Shown: piece after piece, positions 39,809 through 47,790 of the stretch
Layout: each line of letters starts with the position of its first letter
Position numbering within the stretch: position 1 is the first letter of the stretch
NCBI RefSeq assembly: GCF_001424945.1
Contig: NZ_LMCW01000017.1
Span: 1-64,000 of the forward strand
From: Rhizobium sp. Root1203
GTDB taxonomy: Bacteria; Pseudomonadota; Alphaproteobacteria; Rhizobiales; Rhizobiaceae
DNA: 64,000 bases
Reading direction: 5' to 3'
Notes under the pieces: generated by a model
Databases searched by the model: none
Told to the model about the DNA's origin: nothing
What the model saw: only the letters and a program-made list of their open reading frames with translations
Translations under genes and position numbers: made by a program

Positions 39809-42282
39809 TTTTTGAAATCCGTCTGTTTGGAGATGGGATCGGTGGCGTCGAGCGTGACCTTGTTGATCAGCTGGCTCGCGTCGAACCAAGGGACGAAAAT
39901 CACCCCGGCCGGCATTCGGTTCCTGCCCCGAATATCGATACGCGAGCGGATTTCGCCACGTCGGGAAACGATACGCACCTCGGCGCCTTGGTTGATGCCG
40001 CGCTTGCGTGCGTCCTCGGCGTTCATGAAACATCGGGCGCCGGGAAATGCTCGATAGAGCTCAGGCACCCGCATGGTCATCGATCCGGAATGCCAGTGTT
40101 CGAGAACACGACCTGTAACCAGCCAGAAATCGAACTCGTCGTCCGGAGATTCGGCGGGCGGCTCGTAGGGAGCGGCCAAGATAACCGCCTTGCCGTCGGG
40201 CTGGCCGTAGAACTTCACACCTTCGCCCGGCTTCACGTAGGGATCGTAGCCTTCGCGGTATCTCCATCGGGTTTCCTGGCCGTTGACGACCGGCCACCGC
40301 AGGCCACGCACTTCATGATACATGTCGTATGGCGCAAGGTCGTGGCCATGGCCGCGCCCGAACGAGGCGTACTCTTCGAACAGGCCTTTTTGAATGTAGA
40401 AGCCAAAATCCTTGGCTTCGGCATTGTCGTACTCCGCGTTGATCTCGCTCAGCGGGAACCGATCGACCTCTCCGTTCTTAAACAGCACGTCGAACAGGGT
40501 CTTTCCGCGGAATTCTGGGTTGGCATCGAGGAGGTCCTTCGGCCAGACCTCGTCCGTGGTGAACCGCTTCGAGAACTCGACGAGCTGCCACAGATCCGAC
40601 CGTGCCTCGCCCTTTGCCTGGACGAGCTGGTGCCAGACATGGGTTCGTCGCTCGGCGTTGCCGTAGGCGCCTTCCTTCTCGACCCACATTGCAGCCGGAA
40701 GAATGAGATCTGCGCTCATCGCGGTGATGGTCGGGTAGACATCCGAAACGACGACGAAGTTGTCCGGATTCCGATAGCCCTGCCAGGTCTCGTTGCTGGT
40801 GTTCGGCCCTGCCTGGACGTTGTTGTTGACCTGCACCCAGTAGAAATTAAGCTTGCCGTCCTTCAGCATTCGATCCTGCTGCACGGCATGGTAGCCAGGC
40901 TTGTCCGGAATGATACCATGCGGGACCCGCCAGATTTCCTCGGCATGCTTGCGATGCTCCGGGTTCGTCACGACCATGTCGGCCGGGAGACGGTGCGCGA
41001 AGGTTCCTACCTCGCGGGCCGTACCGCATGCGGATGGCTGGCCGGTGAGCGAGAAGGGACTGTTGCCCGGTTCGGAGATCTTCCCTGTCAGAAGATGCAG
41101 GTTGTAGACCATTTGGTTCGCCCAGACGCCGCGGACGTGCTGGTTGAACCCCATCGTCCACAGCGACATCACCTTGCGACCCGGATCTGCGTAGAGCTCC
41201 GCCAACTGTTCAAGGAATTCCGGGTCCACGCCTGTCAGTTTGGATGTCTTTTCCAACGTGTACTCGGCGACGAACTCTTTGAAGGCATCGAAGTCCATTG
41301 GTTCGGTCTTGCCGGGATCCTTGGAGTTTGCGGCGTTGACTTCGACGGGATCGTCTGGACGCAGACCGTAGCCGATATCGGTGGCGGCCCTGGCGAACTT
41401 GGTATGGTCCCTGACGAAAGCCTCGTTGACGCGGCCAGTCTTGATGATGTGATTGGCGATGTAGTTTAGAATTGCCAGGTCAGTTCCTGGCTTGAAGACG
41501 ATAGGGACGTCGGCGAGGTCCATGCTCCGATGGGTGAAGGTCGAGAGCACGGCTACGCGAACATGGGGCTGTCCAAGCCTTCGATCGGCGACGCGCGTCC
41601 AAAGAATTGGATGCATTTCCGCCATGTTCGATCCCCAGAGCACGAAGGCGTCCGCGTTCTCGAAATCGTCGTAACAGCCCATCGGCTCGTCCATACCAAA
41701 AGTGCGCATGAAGCCGTAGGCGGCCGAGGCCATGCAGTGCCTTGCATTTGGATCGAGGTTGTTCGAGCGGAAACCCGCCCGCATCAGCTTCGTGGCGGCA
41801 TATCCTTCGAATATCGTCCACTGCCCTGAGCCGAACATGCCGACCGCGGTCGGCCCCTTTTCCTTCAGTACCCGCTTGCATTGCTCCGCCATGATATCGA
41901 AGGCTTCGTCCCAACTAATGGGTTCAAATTCCCCGTCCTTCGCATAAGCGCCATTCCGCTTTCTGAGCAGCGGCGTCTGGAGCCGATCCTCGCCGTACAT
42001 GATCTTGGACAGGAAGTAGCCCTTGATGCAGTTCAGGCCGCGGTTGACTTCCGCCTGCATGTCGCCGTGCGTGGCGACGACCTGCCCCGCTTTCACACCG
42101 ACCATGACACCACATCCCGTGCCGCAGAACCGGCAGGGCGCCTTGGACCATTTTATCTGCAGCGCACCGACGCCGCCCGGCACGGGCTGCGCCCCGGCGG
42201 GGAGGGCGATGCCCGCTGCCGTCGCCGCGATGGCGGCGGCCTGCGCCTTGAGAATGTCACGTCTGTTCAACTCCACTGCCAT
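39778..42282 (-). CDS. napA: NapA, periplasmic nitrate reductase catalytic subunit
   Basis: Molybdenum bis-MGD enzyme of 834 aa that reduces nitrate in the periplasm. It has a Tat leader (LNRRDILKAQAAAIAATAAG), the [4Fe-4S] motif CRFCGTGCGVMVGV with the distal Cys in RGLNCIKGY, and the Mo-ligand Cys in NARHCMASAAYGF. I start at the ATG at 42282 (MAVELNRRD), overlapping napD by 26 bp. Full length for the family, no disruption seen. Confidence 0.96.
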   Translation of the reverse strand: MAVELNRRDILKAQAAAIAATAAGIALPAGAQPVPGGVGALQIKWSKAPCRFCGTGCGVMVGVKAGQVVATHGDMQAEVNRGLNCIKGYFLSKIMYGEDRLQTPLLRKRNGAYAKDGEFEPISWDEAFDIMAEQCKRVLKEKGPTAVGMFGSGQWTIFEGYAATKLMRAGFRSNNLDPNARHCMASAAYGFMRTFGMDEPMGCYDDFENADAFVLWGSNMAEMHPILWTRVADRRLGQPHVRVAVLSTFTHRSMDLADVPIVFKPGTDLAILNYIANHIIKTGRVNEAFVRDHTKFARAATDIGYGLRPDDPVEVNAANSKDPGKTEPMDFDAFKEFVAEYTLEKTSKLTGVDPEFLEQLAELYADPGRKVMSLWTMGFNQHVRGVWANQMVYNLHLLTGKISEPGNSPFSLTGQPSACGTAREVGTFAHRLPADMVVTNPEHRKHAEEIWRVPHGIIPDKPGYHAVQQDRMLKDGKLNFYWVQVNNNVQAGPNTSNETWQGYRNPDNFVVVSDVYPTITAMSADLILPAAMWVEKEGAYGNAERRTHVWHQLVQAKGEARSDLWQLVEFSKRFTTDEVWPKDLLDANPEFRGKTLFDVLFKNGEVDRFPLSEINAEYDNAEAKDFGFYIQKGLFEEYASFGRGHGHDLAPYDMYHEVRGLRWPVVNGQETRWRYREGYDPYVKPGEGVKFYGQPDGKAVILAAPYEPPAESPDDEFDFWLVTGRVLEHWHSGSMTMRVPELYRAFPGARCFMNAEDARKRGINQGAEVRIVSRRGEIRSRIDIRGRNRMPAGVIFVPWFDASQLINKVTLDATDPISKQTDFKKCAVKILPAV

Positions 42283-42541
42283 GCTCGTCTGCCTCCTCCT
42301 CGACATGCTCGAAGACCATGTTCGCAGCGATCACTCCGTTCATGAGTGAGATCTGCGAGAGACGATCTCCCAGCATTCCGGTGCTAGTTCCTTCGATGAC
42401 GATCACGATCTTGCCGCCGGCATGACCGTGAACTTCTACGTTCTCCATGCCAGCCAGCGCATCGAGCACGGCCTGCGTGCTGGATGGCATCGTGGCGACA
42501 ACGGCGCTCGAAATATGATATCGCGATGACGGCTCATGCAT
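42257..42541 (-). CDS. napD: NapD, cytoplasmic chaperone for NapA
   Basis: Small protein of 94 aa with the ferredoxin-like NapD fold (YHISSAVVATMPSSTQAVLD, KIVIVIEGTSTGMLGDRLSQ). It binds the NapA Tat signal during cofactor insertion. It overlaps both napF (8 bp) and napA (26 bp), consistent with tight coupling. The C-terminus is acidic (EHVEEEADEH). Confidence 0.9.
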   Translation of the reverse strand: MHEPSSRYHISSAVVATMPSSTQAVLDALAGMENVEVHGHAGGKIVIVIEGTSTGMLGDRLSQISLMNGVIAANMVFEHVEEEADEHGSGVEQT

Positions 42542-43037
42542 CGGCCATCTCCACGTTGCGGGGTGCAATCGCGATTGCCCCGATGGGGCAGACAGCCAGG
42601 CACGCGCCGCATCCGTTGCAGAGATCAGCACTGAGGTCGGGAACGAATGGGCCGCCAATGCGCGGGCGGAACCGAATTGCCTGTTGCGGGCACACTTCGC
42701 CACAAGACTGGCAAGCAACGTTCTGCTTTGCGAGGCAGCCGTCGCCGACCGAGGCGATGTGACGAAACCGATCTACTGAACCAGATGCAAAGACCGGCTC
42801 CGGACAGGCCTCCTTGCATTCGCCGCAGAACGTGCATTCGCCCTGCATGAAATCCAGCGACGGCAATCCGCCGATCAGACGGATTATGTCGGTGGGACAT
42901 CGCTCTGCGCATTGTCCACACCCGGTACATGCCTCAAGAAGTGTTTCGATGGTTGCACCGGGTGGACAAATTCCGGCGTACGGCTCAGTTCGATGGCCCA
43001 AGAGAAGCTGGCGTCGGGAGATCGAGGGCTGGGACAT
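42534..43037 (-). CDS. napF: NapF, ferredoxin-type protein
   Basis: Cytoplasmic iron-sulfur protein of 167 aa with four cysteine motifs: CTGCGQCAERCP, CTFCGECKEACP, CQSCGEVCP and CNGCGACLAVCP. NapF assists loading of the NapA cluster. The ATG at 43037 follows GAGGG. It lies 8 bp after napE and overlaps napD by 8 bp. Confidence 0.92.
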   Translation of the reverse strand: MSQPSISRRQLLLGHRTEPYAGICPPGATIETLLEACTGCGQCAERCPTDIIRLIGGLPSLDFMQGECTFCGECKEACPEPVFASGSVDRFRHIASVGDGCLAKQNVACQSCGEVCPQQAIRFRPRIGGPFVPDLSADLCNGCGACLAVCPIGAIAIAPRNVEMADA

Positions 43038-43045
43038 GGCGACCC

Positions 43046-43228
43046 TCAGTGCAGGGACGCCGGCGGCCCTGGAGGGCCGAAGACGATCTGGAACATCCAC
43101 ACGAGGAACCCATAGCCCCCCACGACGCCCACTGCGACGAGAGGCCATATTCCAAATGCCAATATCAGAAAAACGAGGAGCTCGACCCGACGCCGCGAAC
43201 GCGGGTCCTTGTGTACAAGTTCAGACAT
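43046..43228 (-). CDS. napE: NapE, small membrane protein
   Basis: Protein of 60 aa with one long hydrophobic helix (ELLVFLILAFGIWPLVAVGV) preceded by a basic RSRRR stretch and followed by FLVWMFQIVFGPPGPP, typical of NapE. The function is unknown. First gene of the nap operon; the ATG at 43228 lies about 120 nt from the NnrR-type box. Confidence 0.85.
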   Translation of the reverse strand: MSELVHKDPRSRRRVELLVFLILAFGIWPLVAVGVVGGYGFLVWMFQIVFGPPGPPASLH

Positions 43229-43341
43229 TGCGACCTCCCTCACAACCAAGGATATCATAGGATTCCAGTCACGAATAGCAACGATTGCACGAAAAATGCG
43301 CCCCTCGCGGCCGAGAGAACACATGATTTCGCTCGCTGTCT

Positions 43342-43355
43342 TTGAGCTAGCGCAA
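43342..43355. promoter_or_regulatory. FNR/NnrR-type box upstream of the nap operon
   Basis: TTGAG-CTAG-CGCAA, close to TTGNG-N4-CNCAA with a palindromic CTAG core. Its centre is about 120 nt from the napE start. Confidence 0.6.
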
Positions 43356-43603
43356 ATAGGACAGCCGGATTGCGCCATGCACAGAAACTCCGATCAACGA
43401 GACTGCCAGCCGGTCTGGCGCGTGCCTAGCGTCCGACATCGACCGCGTGTTCGCGGCGACCAAGGATCGTGCCCCAGTTTGATCTTCGGAAGCGTCGTCG
43501 TGATTGCGCTACCTCAACGAACTGTGTGCCAACCTCTCTAAGATGAGGCCACTTTCAACCCGCCGAGGGTGGGGTGCAGGCAAAAGGTAGTGGAGTTTTA
43601 GAC

Positions 43604-43765
43604 ATGGGTTCATTCAGCGCATGGCATTGGCTAATCGTCCTAGTAGTGGTCTTATTGTTCTTCGGGAAGGGCAAGATCCCTGAGCTGATGGGCGATCTCG
43701 CCCATGGCATTCGTGCGTTCAAAAAGGGCGTGGAAGACGAGAAGGACGACACCTCTCTCAGTTGA
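43604..43765 (+). CDS. tatA: TatA/TatE-like protein, 53 aa
   Basis: Twin-arginine translocase channel-type protein. It has an N-terminal helix (WHWLIVLVVVLLFFGKGKIP) with the FGKGKIPELMGDLA hinge and amphipathic helix, then an acidic tail. It is shorter than a typical TatA (about 60-90 aa) but has the whole functional core. GGAG precedes the ATG at 43604. It lies alone between nap and the IS6 remnant. The nearby NapA and NosZ precursors, and probably NirK, carry Tat-type leaders, so a dedicated extra TatA is plausible. Confidence 0.75.
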   Translation: MGSFSAWHWLIVLVVVLLFFGKGKIPELMGDLAHGIRAFKKGVEDEKDDTSLS

Positions 43766-43774
43766 CGCCAGAGG

Positions 43775-44370
43775 CGGCGGGAGTTCTATCGGCGACGTCG
43801 AACCGCTGCACGCTGCCGGCTGATGGGAAACCCTGCATTATGCGTTCCCGCTTTCGCAGTGGCAGATGGGAACCTTCCGCTCGATTGTTGAGGCCTTTGT
43901 GGGACCTGTGCTCGACAGCCGACATAAGGTCACGCTTGGCCGCGCTATACGAACGGTTGGTCGGTGATGATCCCCTTGGGCGGCATGCCTTCTTTCTTCA
44001 GCAGCCTGATCAGCAATCGTCTCGCGGCTTTCGTATCGCGCCGGCTTTGAACGATCTCATCGCGAACGTAGCCGTCCTGGTCAACGGCACGCCAAAGCCA
44101 GTGTTTGCGGCCGGCGACGGGAACACGTCGTCCAGATGCCAGACGTCACGGTCCGCCGGCCGTCGGCGGCGGATTTGCTTCGCGTAGCCTGGTCCGAATT
44201 TCCGACCCCATCGCCGGATCGTTTCATACGAAACGACGATGCCGCGCTCCAGCAACAGTTCCTCGACAAGCGTGGCTCAGCGGGAACCGAAAGTACAGCC
44301 AGACCGCATTCGAGATGATCTGTCGCGGGAAACGGTGACGCTTGTAGCTGATGGCTTCATCCCACCAGCT
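43775..44370 (-). pseudogene. IS6-family transposase remnant
   Basis: Minus-strand pieces of an IS6-type transposase in different frames: YKRHRFPRQIISNAVWLYFR at the start, then VEELLLERGIVVSYETIRRW and KFGPGYAKQIRRRRP, DVWHLDDVF (DDE core start), and SAVEHRSHKGLNNRAEGSHL with RIMQGFPSAGSVQRF at the end. Several frameshifts and internal losses make it non-functional. No terminal inverted repeats were found by eye. It marks a past insertion between nap and nos. Confidence 0.8.
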
Positions 44371-44400
44371 CTACGCAACACTCACTGACAGCAGGTTTAA

Positions 44401-44545
44401 GTGACAACACCGGGCCCGCAGTTCCGCGTCTACGCCGGTAGCGTTGAACTCGGCGCAGCCTGGCAGAAGACCTCCGAGGCCGCGACTACCTCTCGGTCAA
44501 GCTCGACGATCCGAGCTTTCCGGCTCCGGCGCCGTTCCGTCCCGC
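44401..44545 (+). pseudogene. DUF736-family fragment with a 1-bp deletion
   Basis: The first part reads GPQFRVYAGSVELGAAWQKT in one frame and continues as GRDYLSVKLDDPSFPAP in another, so a single base appears lost around GAGGCCGC. DUF736 proteins are encoded on rhizobial and agrobacterial plasmids. Only the C-terminal half remains, and its end overlaps the 3' end of the ferritin-like gene on the other strand. Confidence 0.7.
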
Positions 44546-45351
44546 AATGCCAGCAGGGTCGCAACTAACTGGCCCGCAAATAGCTGGGCACGAATTCGGT
44601 CCTGCTCATCGCTTGACCGCTCGGCCGCGACCAAGTGAAAGTCCAGCAGGACTTCTGTCAATGCCGTGGCCGACATGCTCGCCAAGTTCGCGGGACGATC
44701 GAAGTCCAGCGTGCGATCCCCCAATTTCACGGCGCGCTCCCGAGCCTGTTGCGCAAGGACCGCCAACTTCTCCGCGCTTGAATGGTCGTGCCCGACCAAC
44801 CGTTGAAGACTGATTTCAAGCAATTGTTCAATGCGCGCAATCGAGATGGCCCTCGAGGCACCGATCTTCCTGTCTGCATGGAAGGCGAGCCGGCGCTCGC
44901 GGCGGAGGGTCGACATGTGCCCTAGTTCCTCTCTCGCCATGCGCTCTGCAGCTTGGGCGATTTCCCCGGTAGGAGCGTGTGCGGAGATGTATATCCAGAA
45001 CAGGAATGCGCGTTCTTCGTTGCGCACTGCGACGGAGAAGGCTCGATAGGCAGAGACGAGTTCGGGGTCCGCCAGATCCATCCCTTCCTCGTCAAACACT
45101 TCCTCCGACATGAGGGGGATACCCTCGCTGGCAACCTCGGCCTGACCGCGCCAGGCCTCAACGGATGCGAGGTGTTCACGTTCCTCGGTGGCAAGCCTTT
45201 GAAATACCGACACAAGTTCCGGCTTTCTATTCCTCATGTGTCGCGCCAATGCTTCGTAGCTCTCGATTGCCTCCAGTTCCATAGCCTTCGCCGTGGCAAG
45301 CAGCTCGGCAATCGAATTGATCGACGCTGGCTCGTTTTTCAGGTTCGCCAT
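44497..45351 (-). CDS. Ferritin-like/rubrerythrin-type di-iron protein
   Basis: Helical protein of 284 aa. The first four-helix bundle has di-iron motifs: AMELEAIESYEALARHM (E-x-x-Y), ATEEREHLASVEAW (E-x-x-H), AVRNEERAFLFWIYIS, and MAREELGHMSTL (E-x-x-H). The second half is also helical, without clear ligands. The ATG at 45351 follows GGAGG. It is divergent from nosR and shares the perfect FNR-type box. The last ~15 residues (GTAPEPESSDRRA) are read antisense through the DUF736 remnant, so the native C-terminus may be lost. Confidence 0.7.
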   Translation of the reverse strand: MANLKNEPASINSIAELLATAKAMELEAIESYEALARHMRNRKPELVSVFQRLATEEREHLASVEAWRGQAEVASEGIPLMSEEVFDEEGMDLADPELVSAYRAFSVAVRNEERAFLFWIYISAHAPTGEIAQAAERMAREELGHMSTLRRERRLAFHADRKIGASRAISIARIEQLLEISLQRLVGHDHSSAEKLAVLAQQARERAVKLGDRTLDFDRPANLASMSATALTEVLLDFHLVAAERSSDEQDRIRAQLFAGQLVATLLALRDGTAPEPESSDRRA

Positions 45352-45412
45352 CTTGTCCTCCGCTCGGGCGCCATTTCGATGCGTAGGGATATCAGAACGA
45401 TCAGGTTCGAGT

Positions 45413-45426
45413 TTGATAAGCATCAA
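45413..45426. promoter_or_regulatory. Perfect FNR/NnrR box upstream of nosR
   Basis: TTGAT-AAGC-ATCAA. Its centre is 72 nt from the nosR start and 68 nt from the divergent ferritin-like gene. Confidence 0.8.
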
Positions 45427-45491
45427 AGAGTGTCTGCTGCCCGGCGACTATTGTCCCGACCGTAATCGCCAACGACGGAACGCGCCGGGAC

Positions 45492-47768
45492 ATGCCATTG
45501 CCTTCAACTCTCCTCATTCGATCATGGGTCCGGGCACTGTTCGTATCACTGGTGGTGTTGTCGTCGCCATTTACCGCCAACGCAGGCGACCAGCTTTCGA
45601 GCTATCTCCAGAAAGTTCAGCCGTCCGAGCTTTTCGCCGGCGCGGACTCCTTTGGGCCGCCGCAAGGAGAGCCCCCGATCGCGCCAGTTCTTCGAAACGG
45701 GGCGGCGCTCGGCTACGCATACCTGAATTCAGATTTTACGGCATCGACCGGCTACTCCGGCAAGCCCATCCATATCGTGGTCGGGATCACGTCCGCGGGT
45801 GTCGTCAGCGGAATCAAGCTTGTAGACCACAAGGAGCCGATCGTGCTGATCGGGATTCCGCAAGGTCGCGTCGTAGCGGCGCTCAATTCTATCATTGGCA
45901 AGGATTTGGGAAGAGTCGCTGCGGGCCTTGACCGTCCGCCCCAGGTCGACATCGTCAGCGGTGCCACTGTGACGGTTCTGGTCATGGGCGACAGCGTCAT
46001 TCGCTCTGCGGTCAAACTTATCCGTTCGCATCGGCTGGACACACAGCAAGCCGCCAAAACGCCGGCCACAGCTGACATACGGAGCGTTGATAGTGCGAAG
46101 TCCGGCGTCGAGGACTGGCAGACGCTTGTCGGAGATGGCTCCATCCGAAGCCTCCGCCTGACCGTCGGGGAGGTTTCGGAGGCGTTCCGGACGGCCAGGC
46201 AGGATGCGGCGGCAAACAATCCCGAGACGACACCGGATACCGAACGGTTCATCGATCTCTACGTCGCCCCAGTCAGCGTCCCGGTCATCGGCAGAAGCCT
46301 TCTGGGCGATGCTCTTTACGACCGCCTGCGCAGCCGGTTGAAACCCGACCAGTCGGCGATTTTGGTCGCCGGAGACGGAGCCTACTCGTTCAAGGGCTCA
46401 GGCTACGTCAGAGGCGGAATTTTCGACAGGATCGAGCTTGTTCAAGACGGGCAAGGCGTTCGTTTCCACGATCATGACCATACCCGCATTCCGACGCTCG
46501 CGGCAGCCGGCGCGCCGAAGCTGCGCGAAATTGCTCTTTTCCAGGTGCCAAAGGACTTCACCTTCGATGTGACGGCGCCTTTCGAACTTCAGCTGCTGGT
46601 CCAGCGTACGATGGGCGCGCAGAAGGCGGTGCTGCCCTTCAACATCGGATACTCGCTGCCGGACATCTATGTGAAGGTCGACCGGGTGAACCAGACGCAG
46701 CCGCCAGCAACTGCGGCGTCGCCTCAGGATGTACCCGCCGAGGCCACCGGAAGCGATATCGACAATCAGCTTTGGATCACGATCTGGCAGTCAAGCAGGA
46801 CGAAGATCGCTATCACGCTAGCGGCCGTCCTCGCTTTGACCGCCATCTTCTTCTTCCAGGACTGGCTGGTGCGCCGTCCCAAACTGTTCGGATACGTTCG
46901 CACGGGATTCCTCCTGTTCACACTTTTCTGGCTTGGCTGGTATGCGAACGCGCAGCTTTCCGTCGTAAACGTCCTGACCTTCGCGAATGCGGTCGTGTCG
47001 GGTTTCAACTGGCAGTTCTTCCTCGCCGCACCTCTTATATTTCTGCTTTGGGCCGCGGGCGCGGCCGCGCTCCTGTTCTGGGGGAGGGGCCCGTTCTGCG
47101 GGTGGCTGTGCCCCTTCGGTGCGTTGCAAGAGCTCACAAACAACTTGGCCAAAAAGCTTGGCGTTCCCCAAGTGAAGCTGCCGTGGGGCCTGCACGAGCG
47201 CCTCTGGCCTGTGAAGTACATCGTTTTCCTCGGGCTGTTCGGTGTCTCGTTCTACTCGATGGCTCTCGCGGAGCAACTCTCCGAGATCGAGCCATTCAAG
47301 ACGGCGATCATCCTCAAGTTCGCACGCCAATGGCCGTTCGTACTGTTTGCGCTCTCCCTCCTTGTCGCAGGCCTTTTCGTCGAACGTTTCTACTGCAGGT
47401 ACCTATGTCCGCTGGGTGCGGCACTGGCCATACCCGGTCGGATCAGGATGTTCGAATGGCTCAAGCGGTGGCCCGAATGCGGCTCCCCTTGCCAGCGCTG
47501 CGCCAAGGAATGTCCCGTTCAGGCTATCCATCCCGAAGGACAGATCAACGTCAATGAATGCATCTACTGCATGCATTGCCAGGAGCTTTACCAGGACGAT
47601 CAGCGCTGCCCGCACATGATTCAGGTGCGGCTCAAGCGCGAGAAATTCATGGCGCTATCGACGCCTGAATCGAGGGGCGAAACACCTGCGAAGAAGCAGA
47701 GGGTTGAAGTGACCTACAAGGGTGCCCCGATCAAGAAAACCGAGACCTCGTCGGACCAACCGGCCTGA
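45492..47768 (+). CDS. nosR: NosR, membrane flavo-iron-sulfur protein for N2O reduction
   Basis: Protein of 758 aa: signal peptide (LFVSLVVLSSPFTANAGD), periplasmic FMN-binding domain with the flavinylation motif SGATVTVLVMGDSV, about five to six membrane helices, CGWLCPFGALQE and CRYLCPLGAALA motifs, and cytoplasmic clusters CQRCAKECPVQ and CIYCMHCQ. It supplies electrons for NosZ function and supports nos expression. FMN attachment would depend on the ApbE-type NosX downstream. First gene of nosRZDFYLX. Confidence 0.95.
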   Translation: MPLPSTLLIRSWVRALFVSLVVLSSPFTANAGDQLSSYLQKVQPSELFAGADSFGPPQGEPPIAPVLRNGAALGYAYLNSDFTASTGYSGKPIHIVVGITSAGVVSGIKLVDHKEPIVLIGIPQGRVVAALNSIIGKDLGRVAAGLDRPPQVDIVSGATVTVLVMGDSVIRSAVKLIRSHRLDTQQAAKTPATADIRSVDSAKSGVEDWQTLVGDGSIRSLRLTVGEVSEAFRTARQDAAANNPETTPDTERFIDLYVAPVSVPVIGRSLLGDALYDRLRSRLKPDQSAILVAGDGAYSFKGSGYVRGGIFDRIELVQDGQGVRFHDHDHTRIPTLAAAGAPKLREIALFQVPKDFTFDVTAPFELQLLVQRTMGAQKAVLPFNIGYSLPDIYVKVDRVNQTQPPATAASPQDVPAEATGSDIDNQLWITIWQSSRTKIAITLAAVLALTAIFFFQDWLVRRPKLFGYVRTGFLLFTLFWLGWYANAQLSVVNVLTFANAVVSGFNWQFFLAAPLIFLLWAAGAAALLFWGRGPFCGWLCPFGALQELTNNLAKKLGVPQVKLPWGLHERLWPVKYIVFLGLFGVSFYSMALAEQLSEIEPFKTAIILKFARQWPFVLFALSLLVAGLFVERFYCRYLCPLGAALAIPGRIRMFEWLKRWPECGSPCQRCAKECPVQAIHPEGQINVNECIYCMHCQELYQDDQRCPHMIQVRLKREKFMALSTPESRGETPAKKQRVEVTYKGAPIKKTETSSDQPA

Positions 47769-47790
47769 CATGTTCACCAAGGAGAAGGCA

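Noticed and set aside
39808..40033. N-terminal extension of the napB frame
   Set aside because: The extension is Arg-rich shadow coding of napA with no signal peptide. The internal ATG at 39808 gives the normal NapB length and signal.
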